From: Aeromonas salmonicida subsp. salmonicida
Lineage (GTDB): Bacteria; Pseudomonadota; Gammaproteobacteria; Enterobacterales; Aeromonadaceae
Direction of reading: 5' to 3'
DNA length: 64,000 nucleotides
Assembly (NCBI RefSeq): GCF_001643305.1
Contig: NZ_LSGW01000070.1
Coordinates: forward strand, 120,166 to 184,165
Shown here: in pieces, positions 53,867 to 63,051 of the stretch
Numbering within the stretch: position 1 is the stretch's first letter
Layout of the letters: the number at the start of each line of letters is the position of its first letter
Notes under the pieces: generated by a model
The model's input: only the letters and a program-made list of their open reading frames with translations
The model's database searches: none
What the model was told of the DNA's origin: nothing
Translations under genes and position numbers: made by a program

Positions 53867-55556
53867 ATGAAACGGATCCTGATTGTAGGCGGTGTGGCTG
53901 GCGGCGCCTCTGCGGCGGCCAGAGCTCGCCGTCTGAGCGAAGAGGCCGAGATAGTGGTATTCGAGCGTGGCGAGTTTGTCAGCTTCGCCAACTGCGGTCT
54001 GCCTTACCACATAGGGGGGGACATACAGGATAGAGATGCCCTGCTGTTGCAGACGCCCCAGAGCTTCAAGCGCCGTTTCAATGTGGATGTGCGAGTCTTT
54101 CACGATGTGATCGAGAATAGACAAGGCTGGCAAGACCCTGCTAGTCCGTAATCTGCAAACCGGTGAAGAGCGGCGAGAGCCTTACGATCAACTGCTGCTG
54201 AGCCCGGGGGCCGCGCCAATCCGTCCTCCGTTCCCCGGCATCGACAGCCCGCATGTTTATACCCTGCGCAATATCCCTGACATGGATCGCATCCTTGCTG
54301 CTCTGCAGCATGATCATCCGCGCCATGTCACTGTGGTCGGTGGCGGCTTTATCGGGTTGGAGATGATGGAGGCACTGCATCAGCGCAAGCTGGAAGTCAC
54401 CTTGCTGGAGCTCTCCGATCAGGTGATGGCGCCGGTGGATAAAGAGATGGCCAATATGCTCCACGCCCGTATCCGGGAAGAGGGCATAGATCTGCGGCTG
54501 CGCACCGGTCTTGCCGCCATCGAAAGTCTGGATGTGCTGGCGGAGAAAACCGCCGCCGTGGCGAGTGCCACGCGCAGTGGCTTGCGTCTGACCCTGAGTG
54601 ATGGCTCACATCTTGAAACCGGCCTGTTGATCCTGGCCATCGGCGTCAAGCCAGAAACCCTGCTCGCCGCAAAAGCGGGGCTGGAGTTGGGCCCGCGCGG
54701 CGGCATCAAGGTAGATGCCGGCATGCGCACCTCGGATCCCTTCATCCATGCGGTGGGGGATGCGGTGGAAGAGACAGATTTTGTGACCGGCGAATCCGTG
54801 CTGATCCCCCTGGCGGGGCCTGCCAACCGGCAAGGCCGCATCGCCGCCGACAACATGCTGGGGCGGGCCGAAACCTACAAGAAGACCCAGGGCACCGCCA
54901 TCTGCAAGCTGTTCGATCTGGCGGTGGCCAGCACGGGCCTCAACGAGAAGCGCCTGGTGCAACTGGGCCTGCCGTTCGAGAAGGCTTATGTGCATCCGGG
55001 CAGCCACGCCAGTTACTACCCCGGGGCTCATCCGGTCAGCCTCAAGCTGCTGTTCGCCCCCGATGGCAAGATCTACGGTGCCCAGGCCATCGGCAAGGAC
55101 GGGGTCGACAAGCGCATCGACGTGCTGGCGGTGGCCCAGCGCGCCGGGCTGACGGTGTTTGACTTGCAGGATCTGGAGCTCACCTATGCGCCGCCGTTCG
55201 GGTCGGCCAAGGATGTGATCAACATGGCGGGCTTTGTGGCGAGCAACCACTTGAAGGGGGATACCATCCTTTGCCACGCTGCTGAGGTGCAGGCTCGTCA
55301 CCCCCATCAACAGGTGCTGGATGTGCGCAATGGCCCCGAACTCGACAAGCTGGGTCGCATCCCGGGTGCCCTGCACATTCCCCTCGATGAGCTGCGCGGT
55401 CGCCTGAATGAATTGCCCAGGGATAAGGAGCTGCTCATCAGCTGTCAGGTGGGCTTGCGTGGCCACGTGGCTTGCCGCCTGCTCAGCCAGCACGGCTTCA
55501 AGGTGAAGAACCTCTCCGGTGGTTTTAAAACCTGGCAGATGGCGGTGATGGACTAA
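53867..55556 (+). pseudogene. CoA-disulfide reductase-rhodanese fusion, frameshifted
   Basis: About 563 codons encode a flavoprotein of the CoA-disulfide/persulfide reductase type with a C-terminal rhodanese domain. The N-terminus (MKRILIVGGVAGGASAAARA, active Cys43 in FANCGLPYH) is in one frame and stops at 54151. From about 54117 the protein continues in another frame (KTLLVRNLQTGE, VTVVGGGFIGLEMM, FIHAVGDAVE, ISCQVGLRGHVAC). Reading GAGAATAGAC as GAGATAGAC restores VIEIDKAGKTLLV, so one extra A at about 54116-54117 explains the break. It may be a genuine mutation or a sequencing error; the rest has no further damage. Confidence 0.85.
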
Positions 55557-55579
55557 CCGACTCACCGCTGCCGTGAAAC

Positions 55580-55602
55580 GCCGACCTCAGGGTCGGCTTT
55601 TT
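55580..55602 (+). terminator. Terminator of the CoA-disulfide reductase gene
   Basis: GCCGACC, loop TCAG, GGTCGGC then TTTTTGTT, 23 bases after the stop. Confidence 0.9.
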
Positions 55603-55726
55603 GTTATCTGTCTGGTGGCAATCTGTGCTCGACATTTTGCAATGAGTTTTGTGTCAAGCGAGTCGGATGTCTTATCCTGTTGCCTATCGCGCTGCTATGG
55701 CAGCGATCCAATCCGGGATGGAACCT

Positions 55727-58700
55727 ATGCGCCCTTTCGACCCTCGCCCTGCTGCTCACCAATGTGCCCATGCTTTCGTCTCACCACTTAGGCGCCGTTG
55801 GTCAGCCCTGTTGCTCACAGGGCTGACCGGTCTGCTCTTGGCCGGTTGCGGCCAGGACAAGCCAGCGGCAACCGCCGATCAAGCGCCCGCGGCCCGGCAA
55901 GTTGCGGGGGTGCCAGACACTGTGGTGCAGGCCAATGCCCGCCAGTATCGGGATGCACCGGCGCTGGCACTGGTCTTCTCCGGCCCGCTGGCGCCCAAGT
56001 CCAATTGGCAAACCTGGCTCAGTGTGAGCGAGGGGGGGAAGCAGTTGCAGGGGGAGTGGGTCCTGGCCGAGGATGGCCGCACCCTCTACTTCCCGCAGGT
56101 AGCGCCCGACAAGAGTTACAAGGTGACCCTCAAAGCTGGGTTGGGGCCCGAGGCGCAGAGCTGGACCCTCAAGACCCGACCACTGGAGGCGGGAGCCTCC
56201 TTTGCAGCGAGCGGCATGGTACTGCCGCTGCGTCAGGAGCTGCGCCTGCCCATCAGCGCGGTCAACGTGGATGAGGTCAATATCGATTTCTTCCGGGTCG
56301 ATGCTGAATATCTGCCACGCTTTCTGGCCGAATACAGACCCGGCGCCGGCATGGGTAACTGGGAGCTGGAGCAGATCACCAGCCGCGCCAAGCGGGTGTT
56401 CAGCGGCCGTTACGCCCTTGAGCTGGATCCCAATCGCCGCGAGACCCGCCTCATCAACGTCAAGGAACCGCAGCTGGCCGAGGCCGGTGTCTACTTTGCG
56501 GTCATGTTCCCCTTGGGCAACTACGACTGGCGCAAGGAGACCACCTATTTCGCGGTGAGCGACATGGGGCTCAGTGCCCGTCGCTATCGGGATCAGCTGG
56601 AGGTGTTTGTCAGCGCGCTCTCGAGCGCGGATCCCCTCAAGGAGGTACAACTCTCTTTGCTCGACGAGAAGGGCAACCGGCTGCTGGTGCAACAGACCGA
56701 TCTGCGGGGGCATCGCCGCTTCGATCAGGTGCAGGGTGCGCGCCTGCTGCTGGCCGAGCAGGGCAAGCATCTGGCTGTGCTGCGCCTCGATGGCGCCGCG
56801 CTGGATCTCTCCGCCTTTGAATTGGGCACCCAGCCCTGGCAGGCCCAGCAGCTTTATCTGTTCAGCGGGCGTGATCTCTACCGCCCCGGCGAGCGGCTTG
56901 ATAGTGAAATTTTGCTAAAAGGGCAGGATGGCCAGTTGCTGCCGGGCATGGCGGTGGAGCTGGAAGTGAAACAGCCGGATGGCCAACTGCTGGAGCAAAA
57001 ACGTCTGCTGCCGGACAGCCTGGGCGCCGCCCATTACGGCCTGCGCCTGCCGGATGATGCGCCGCTCGGCCGCTGGACCATCACCCTGAAAACCGCCGCC
57101 GGCAGCCGCTTCGAGTGGCCCTTCCTGGTGGAAGAGTTCCTGCCGGAGCGGCTCAAGCTGCAACTCGGCAAGGGACCGGATGGTGAATTACTGAACCCGC
57201 AGGAGGCACTCACCTTGCCGTTGCAGGGGGATTATCTCTATGGCGCCCCGGCGAGCGCCACCAAGGCCAAGGCAGAGGTGAAGATAAGCCGCGCCACCAT
57301 GCCCTTCAACCAGTGGCAGGAGTTTACGCTGGGGGATGTGCTGCTGACCGAGCAGGCCAGGGATCTGGAGCCTGTCACGCTCACCTTGGACAAGCAGGGG
57401 CATGGCGCATTTTCGCTGGTGGATCAACTTGCCAGCGTGGGGACTCTGGGGCCGCTGGAGGTGGCTTATCGTGTCTCTTTATCCGAGCCCGGTGGCAGGG
57501 CGGTCAATCGCAGCCGTACCCAGTACGGCTGGCCCACCGGTAGCCAGTGGCCTGCGCTCAAGGCCGATTTCGTGGCAGACAGAGTGGAGGGGGGCAAGAC
57601 GCTGCCTTTCCAGATCCTCAACCTCGATGAGCAGGGCCAGCCGGTGGCAGGCGAGGTGAAGGTGCGTCTGGTCAACGAATACCGTGACTACTACTGGCAC
57701 TACGCCGATGGCGAAGGGTGGAAGTACGAGTTCAACAGTCAGCCCTATCTGGAGCAGGAGCAGACACTGCAACTGGATGGCAAGGGGCCTACTACCCTCA
57801 GCTTGCCCTTGGCGGCGGGCTGGTATCGGTTGGAGGTGGAGAACAGCCAGGGCCATCAGTCCAGTCTGCGGGTCGAGATCGGCAGTTACGCCTGGGGTGG
57901 CGGTGGTGAGCAGGCGCGGCCTGACAAGATTGCCATCACCCTCGACAAACGCGCCTATCAGGCGGGTGACAAGGCGAAAGTGACTCTGGTTGCCCCCCGT
58001 GCGGGCAAGGGGCTCTTGCTGGTGGAGGATGGTGACGGCCTGCGCTGGTGGCAGCGTATAGAGCTGCGACCCGAAGGCGCTGGATTGGCAGAGGCGCGTG
58101 GCGAGTTCGAGATCCCCGTCAGCCCTGAGTGGCAGCGCCACGATCTGCATATCTCCGCCCAGATTGCCGCCCCTGACAGCGAATCAAAGCCGGTGAGCCA
58201 AAAGAGTGTGCAGAGCCTGCGCTCGGTCGGTTTGGTGCCGCTCGCGCTCGACCGGGAGGCCCGCCGTCTGCCGCTCACCTTGAGTGCGCCGGACAAGGCG
58301 GTGCCGCTCACTCGCCTCGAGGTGGCGGTGACCTCGACACCAAACAGCCAGGACCGGGTGGTACTGGCTGCGGTGGATAGGGGAGTGCTCAATATCAGCG
58401 ACTACCAACCCCTCGATCCGTTCGAGATCTTCTTTGGCCGCAAGCGCTTCGCGCAAGACTTGTTCGACAACTACGGTCAGGTGATACCGCCGCAGGATGG
58501 CAAGCTGGCTCGCCTCAACTACGGCGGTGATGCGCCAGCCCTGAAGAAGGGAGGGGCGCTGGAGAGCCGGGTCGAGGTGGCGGCGCTCTGGAGCGGCGAG
58601 GTGAGTTTCGACGAGAGTGGCAAGGCGGTGATCCCGCTTGATCTGCCCAACTTCAACGGCGAGCTGGCGCTGATGGCGCTGGCCTGGAACGAGCAGCAGG

Positions 58701-60616
58701 TGGGTCAGGCCGAGCGTGCCGTCAAAGTCGTGGCGCCGCTGGTGGCCGAGATAGGCTGGCCGCGTTTTGGGGCCAGAGGGGATGAGACCCGTGCCCTGGT
58801 GCAACTGCGCAACATGAGTGGTGAAGATCAGAGCCTGTCGCTGACCTGGACCCTGAGCGGTGGCTTGCAGGCGAGGGGCGCGCTGCCCGAGACGCTGGCG
58901 CTGAAAAACGGCGAGGAGCGCTGGCTGACCCTGCCGCTCACAGTGACCGGGGCGAGCGGTGTGGCTCGCCTGCAACTGGCTGCCAGCGGCAAGGATTTTG
59001 CGGTAAACCGCGAATGGTCGCTGCCGCTGCGATCCCCCTGGCCAGCCCAGACGCGCCAGCGCTATCAGATGCTGGCACCCAACCAGCAGATGAGCTTTGC
59101 CCAGAGCGAGCTGGCCGGGCTGGATCCCGCCAATCTGCAAGGGCTGCTCAGCCTCTCCGGCACTCCTCCCTGGGATCCGACCGGCCAGTGGCAAGCGCTT
59201 GCCCAGTACCCCTACGCCTGTCTGGAGCAGACCCTGTCTCGCGCCTGGCCTTACTTGCTGACAACGGCTGATGAGCGTGCTGCCTGGTCAAACAATCTGC
59301 CAAACGTGGACAAGCCGGTGAGCGAGGCGGACCTGCAGCGCGCCCTGCTGCAACGGTTGCAACGACTGCAATTGCCCGGCGGCGGCTTTGGTCTGTGGGA
59401 TGGCCGCTCCGATGAGGAGCAGTGGCTCACCGCCTATGCGGCCGACTACCTGCTGACAAGAAAAGAGGCCGGTGATGCCGTGCCCGAGGCCATGTTGAGT
59501 CAGGCCATCAGCCGTTTGCAGAGCTATCTCGGCGACAGCCAGTATGGGGAGCGCTGGAGCAGTGCCCCCGAACACAGCCGGCTGGCTTATCAGGCTTACA
59601 GTGCCTTCGTACTGGCGCGAGTAGGCAAGGCGCCACTTTCCACCTTGCGCCTCATCTGGGAGCAGCAGGCGGATCATGCCCGCTCCGGTTTGCCGCTGTT
59701 GCACCTCTCGCTGGCGCTTTCCGCCATGGGGGATGAGCAGACTGCTGCCAAGGCTTTGACTCGGGCATTGGCGACTCCGCGCGGCGATGACTATCTGGCC
59801 GATTACGGTTCGCCCCTGCGCGATGGGGCGTTGGAGCTCGCCTTGCTGCGCCAGCACAAGCTGGCCGAGGATCGCTGGCCCGAGCTTAGCGCCAAGGTGG
59901 CAGACACCCTGGCCCATCGCCAGTGGCTAAGCACTCAGGAGCGGCTGGCCCTGTTGCGGTTGGCACAGGTCGATCCTGCGGCTGACTGGCAGGCCAGGGT
60001 AGCGTCAATCAGTGGCGGCCAGGCCGTTGCCGGTAAAAACAGTGCGCAGATCGGTGCCCCCGAGGCCCTGGCGGCCACTGGCGTGACCAACGAGGGCAAG
60101 GGATCCCTCTATGTGCAGCGCACCCTGGTAGGCTATCCCGAGCAGGCCCCCGTACGTATCAGCCAGGGCATGAGCGTGACCCGCAGCTGGTTCAATGCCG
60201 ATGGTAAGCAGCTTGATCCTGCCAAGGTCAAGGTGGGCGATTTTGTGGTGGTGCGGCTCAATGTGAGCAGCGAGCAGACGGTGCCCGATGCTTTGCTGGT
60301 GGAGATGCTGCCGGCGGGATTTGAGCTGGAAAACCCGGCCCTTGGCACCAGCATCAAGCTCGAGGAACTCAGTATCGAGGGCAAGCCTGCGTGGCAGAGC
60401 GAATGGAACGACTACCTCAAACATCAGGAGTTTAGAGACGATCGTTACACGGCCGCGCTGGATCTGAGCGAGGGGGGCAATCAGCAACTGGTCTATCTGA
60501 TGCGAGCAGTGACCCCGGGTCGCTATCAGGTGCCGCCGACCCAGGTGGAAGACATGTATCGACCCGAACTGCGGGCGGTGGGCCAGGATATCCATGAGGT
60601 GACCATTTCTGAGTAA
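55727..60616 (+). CDS. yfhM: Bacterial alpha-2-macroglobulin lipoprotein (YfhM type)
   Basis: A roughly 1629-residue periplasmic protease trap. A signal anchor ends in the lipobox LLLAGCG, so it is lipidated and probably held in the periplasm. A series of macroglobulin domains follows, with the bait region in the middle. The thioester motif CLEQ is intact (Cys1165-Gln1168, YPYACLEQTLS), embedded in the alpha-helical thioester domain. A C-terminal receptor-like domain ends near PGRYQVPPTQVEDMYRPE. The start is uncertain; ATG 55727 (MRPFDPRP) and 55718 are both possible, as the leader before the lipobox is long. The stop is seven bases before pbpC, the conserved partner that repairs peptidoglycan. 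Confidence 0.92.
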   Translation: MRPFDPRPAAHQCAHAFVSPLRRRWSALLLTGLTGLLLAGCGQDKPAATADQAPAARQVAGVPDTVVQANARQYRDAPALALVFSGPLAPKSNWQTWLSVSEGGKQLQGEWVLAEDGRTLYFPQVAPDKSYKVTLKAGLGPEAQSWTLKTRPLEAGASFAASGMVLPLRQELRLPISAVNVDEVNIDFFRVDAEYLPRFLAEYRPGAGMGNWELEQITSRAKRVFSGRYALELDPNRRETRLINVKEPQLAEAGVYFAVMFPLGNYDWRKETTYFAVSDMGLSARRYRDQLEVFVSALSSADPLKEVQLSLLDEKGNRLLVQQTDLRGHRRFDQVQGARLLLAEQGKHLAVLRLDGAALDLSAFELGTQPWQAQQLYLFSGRDLYRPGERLDSEILLKGQDGQLLPGMAVELEVKQPDGQLLEQKRLLPDSLGAAHYGLRLPDDAPLGRWTITLKTAAGSRFEWPFLVEEFLPERLKLQLGKGPDGELLNPQEALTLPLQGDYLYGAPASATKAKAEVKISRATMPFNQWQEFTLGDVLLTEQARDLEPVTLTLDKQGHGAFSLVDQLASVGTLGPLEVAYRVSLSEPGGRAVNRSRTQYGWPTGSQWPALKADFVADRVEGGKTLPFQILNLDEQGQPVAGEVKVRLVNEYRDYYWHYADGEGWKYEFNSQPYLEQEQTLQLDGKGPTTLSLPLAAGWYRLEVENSQGHQSSLRVEIGSYAWGGGGEQARPDKIAITLDKRAYQAGDKAKVTLVAPRAGKGLLLVEDGDGLRWWQRIELRPEGAGLAEARGEFEIPVSPEWQRHDLHISAQIAAPDSESKPVSQKSVQSLRSVGLVPLALDREARRLPLTLSAPDKAVPLTRLEVAVTSTPNSQDRVVLAAVDRGVLNISDYQPLDPFEIFFGRKRFAQDLFDNYGQVIPPQDGKLARLNYGGDAPALKKGGALESRVEVAALWSGEVSFDESGKAVIPLDLPNFNGELALMALAWNEQQVGQAERAVKVVAPLVAEIGWPRFGARGDETRALVQLRNMSGEDQSLSLTWTLSGGLQARGALPETLALKNGEERWLTLPLTVTGASGVARLQLAASGKDFAVNREWSLPLRSPWPAQTRQRYQMLAPNQQMSFAQSELAGLDPANLQGLLSLSGTPPWDPTGQWQALAQYPYACLEQTLSRAWPYLLTTADERAAWSNNLPNVDKPVSEADLQRALLQRLQRLQLPGGGFGLWDGRSDEEQWLTAYAADYLLTRKEAGDAVPEAMLSQAISRLQSYLGDSQYGERWSSAPEHSRLAYQAYSAFVLARVGKAPLSTLRLIWEQQADHARSGLPLLHLSLALSAMGDEQTAAKALTRALATPRGDDYLADYGSPLRDGALELALLRQHKLAEDRWPELSAKVADTLAHRQWLSTQERLALLRLAQVDPAADWQARVASISGGQAVAGKNSAQIGAPEALAATGVTNEGKGSLYVQRTLVGYPEQAPVRISQGMSVTRSWFNADGKQLDPAKVKVGDFVVVRLNVSSEQTVPDALLVEMLPAGFELENPALGTSIKLEELSIEGKPAWQSEWNDYLKHQEFRDDRYTAALDLSEGGNQQLVYLMRAVTPGRYQVPPTQVEDMYRPELRAVGQDIHEVTISE

Positions 60617-60623
60617 TTCGCCT

Positions 60624-62978
60624 TTGCAGGACGAGGCGCGTCCAGCCGGTTTTTGGTCGCGTGCTCGCCAGTGGTTGCATCAGGGCCGGCTTGCTTTGCC
60701 AGGTTTGCCTCGCTGGCTGCGGCTGACGGGGTTGGGAATGGGGGCTCTCATTCTGGTGTTGCTGGTGCTGGATCGCGCCTTCCCGCCGCCACCGCTGGAT
60801 CCCGCCTATGCGCGGGTGGTGCTCGATATGAAGGGGCGGCCGCTGCGCGCCTTTGCCGATACCAGCGGGGTGTGGCGCTATCCGGTGACCCTGGAGCAGG
60901 TCTCTCCCCGTTACATAGAGGCATTGTTCGGCTACGAGGATCGCCATTTCTGGCGCCATCCCGGGGTCAACCCTGTGGCCATGGTGCGCGGGGTCTGGCA
61001 GTGGCTGCGTTACGGGCGGGCGGTATCGGGGGGCTCTACCCTTACCATGCAGGTGGCCCGCCTGATCGAGCCCTATCACAGGAGCGTACCCGGCAAGCTG
61101 CGCCAGATGGCGCGGGCGCTGCAACTGGAGTGGCACTACGACAAGCGCACCCTGCTCACCGTTTATCTCAATCGGGCCCCCTTTGGTGGCAATCTGGAAG
61201 GGGTACAGGCGGCCAGCTTTGCCTATCTGGGCAAGAGTGCGGCCAAGCTCACTCATGCCGAGGCCGCCCTGCTGGCGGTGCTGCCGCAGGCCCCCAGTCG
61301 TTACCGACCCGATCGCCATCCGGATCGTGCCCGCGCCGCCCGTGACAAGGTGATGCAGCGGCTGGTCAAGCAGGGCGCCTGGCCAGATGCCGTGTGGCGT
61401 GAAGGGCGAATAGAACCTGTGCTGGCGCGCGGTCACTTCACTCCCATGGAGGCGCCGCTGTTTGCCCGTCTCGCCGCAGACAGCCAGCCGGGCGCCCTGG
61501 TGCATACCACCATAGACGGCGATCTGCAGCGCTGGCTGGAGGCGCGGGTGGCGACTTATATCCGTCGTTTCCCGGAACAGACCTCCGCCGCCCTGCTGCT
61601 GGTGGATAACCAGACCATGGCGGTGCGCGCCTACGTGGGCAGCGCCGAGTATGGCAATCTGCGCCGTCATGGCTACCTCGACATGGTGCAGGCGATCCGC
61701 TCACCCGGCTCCACCCTCAAGCCGTTTATCTATGGTCTGGCCCTCGATGCTGGCCTGGTTCATTCGGCCTCCCTGCTCTCCGATGCACCCAGATTGGGAT
61801 CGGACTATCGACCCGCCAATTTTACCGGCGCCTTTCAGGGGCCTGTCACCCTGACCCGGGCGTTGCAGCAATCCCTCAACGTCCCCGCCGTGCAGGTGCT
61901 GGAGGCCCTGGGGCCCGATACTCTGGTCAATCGACTGGATAACGCCGGGGTCAGGCTGGCCCTCTCCGACAAGCCCAATCCGGCCATTGCGCTGGGGGCG
62001 GCCGGCGTCAGGCTTGAACAGCTGGTGGCGCTCTATAGCTCCCTCACCCGGCAGGGGCAGGTGGCGATGCCGGTCTGGCTGGCGGGGCAACAGGCGGTAT
62101 CGCGCCCCTTGCTGAGCCCCGGGGCCGCTTGGATCACCTGGCAAATTTTAAGCTCGCAGGGGCGTGCTGATCAGCCCTTTGCCAGCGAGGCGACCGGCCG
62201 GGTCAACCGGCTGGCCTGGAAGACGGGCACCAGCTATGGCTATCGGGACAGCTGGGCGCTGGGAGTCTCCGGCCGCTGGACCCTGGGGGTCTGGCTGGGG
62301 CGGCCCGATGGCACCCCCTTGCCCGGTTTTTATGGCCAGAGCGCGGCTGTGCCGCTGCTGCTCTCCGTCTATTCGCGACTGGGGGACAACAGCCCCCTGC
62401 CAGCGCAGCCCAATACGGTGAGCGAGGCCGAGATCTGCTGGCCACTGGGGCGGCGGGTGAGTGCCACCCTGCCTGAGGCCTGCTTGCAGCATCAGAGCGC
62501 CTGGCTGCTGGATGAGCAGGATCCCCCTACCTTGCCAGACCCCATGGATTGGCCTTCCCCCCTGCGCCAGGTGGCACTGACCAGTCAGGGCAAGCCGACG
62601 CTGACCCGTTGTGACGATGCCAGCCAATCTGTCTGGCGGGCGCTGTGGCCCTTGTCGCTGGAGCCCTGGCGCGCGCCTGGCGAGCGGCGCAAGGCGCTGC
62701 TCGCCAGCGGTTGTGAGGGAGAGGCACAGGAGGCGGATCTGCAGGCTCCCATTCGCATCGTCGCCCTGGGGGAGGGCAACCTTATCCGTAGCCAGCGCTA
62801 TCGCCTGCAACCCAGGGTGCTGGGTGGTGTGGGCAAGCCATTCTGGTTTCTCAATGGCCAGCGTCTGCGCTGGGATGGGGATCAGGTGTTGAGCAAGGCA
62901 GGCCGCTACCAGCTGGTGGTGGTCGACGAGGCGGGCAACAGCGACAGGGTGGAGTTTCGGTTGGAGAATCCCTCCTGA
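60624..62978 (+). CDS. pbpC: Penicillin-binding protein 1C
   Basis: A roughly 784-residue class A PBP: membrane anchor at about 35-52, transglycosylase domain with Glu105 (FGYEDRHFWRHPGVNP), GGSTLTMQVARLIEP and LNRAPFGGNLEGVQ. The transpeptidase domain has SxxK at Ser363 (SPGSTLKPFIYGLALD) and KTGTSYGYRD. A C-terminal PBP1C beta domain ends the protein. The coding start is ambiguous: TTG 60624 is the first listed start and no ATG lies before the anchor except at about 60738. It forms a two-gene unit with yfhM, as in many proteobacteria. Confidence 0.9.
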   Translation: MQDEARPAGFWSRARQWLHQGRLALPGLPRWLRLTGLGMGALILVLLVLDRAFPPPPLDPAYARVVLDMKGRPLRAFADTSGVWRYPVTLEQVSPRYIEALFGYEDRHFWRHPGVNPVAMVRGVWQWLRYGRAVSGGSTLTMQVARLIEPYHRSVPGKLRQMARALQLEWHYDKRTLLTVYLNRAPFGGNLEGVQAASFAYLGKSAAKLTHAEAALLAVLPQAPSRYRPDRHPDRARAARDKVMQRLVKQGAWPDAVWREGRIEPVLARGHFTPMEAPLFARLAADSQPGALVHTTIDGDLQRWLEARVATYIRRFPEQTSAALLLVDNQTMAVRAYVGSAEYGNLRRHGYLDMVQAIRSPGSTLKPFIYGLALDAGLVHSASLLSDAPRLGSDYRPANFTGAFQGPVTLTRALQQSLNVPAVQVLEALGPDTLVNRLDNAGVRLALSDKPNPAIALGAAGVRLEQLVALYSSLTRQGQVAMPVWLAGQQAVSRPLLSPGAAWITWQILSSQGRADQPFASEATGRVNRLAWKTGTSYGYRDSWALGVSGRWTLGVWLGRPDGTPLPGFYGQSAAVPLLLSVYSRLGDNSPLPAQPNTVSEAEICWPLGRRVSATLPEACLQHQSAWLLDEQDPPTLPDPMDWPSPLRQVALTSQGKPTLTRCDDASQSVWRALWPLSLEPWRAPGERRKALLASGCEGEAQEADLQAPIRIVALGEGNLIRSQRYRLQPRVLGGVGKPFWFLNGQRLRWDGDQVLSKAGRYQLVVVDEAGNSDRVEFRLENPS

Positions 62979-63051
62979 AGAGGGGGATCCTCCTGATTTG
63001 GCCGGGCAGCGCGCCGGAATATTGGCGCCGCCTTATATCATCACGGCGGAC

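Noticed and set aside
62968..62990. Terminator after pbpC
   Set aside because: A short ATCCCTC/GAGGGGGAT hairpin overlaps the stop but has no T-run; too weak to list.
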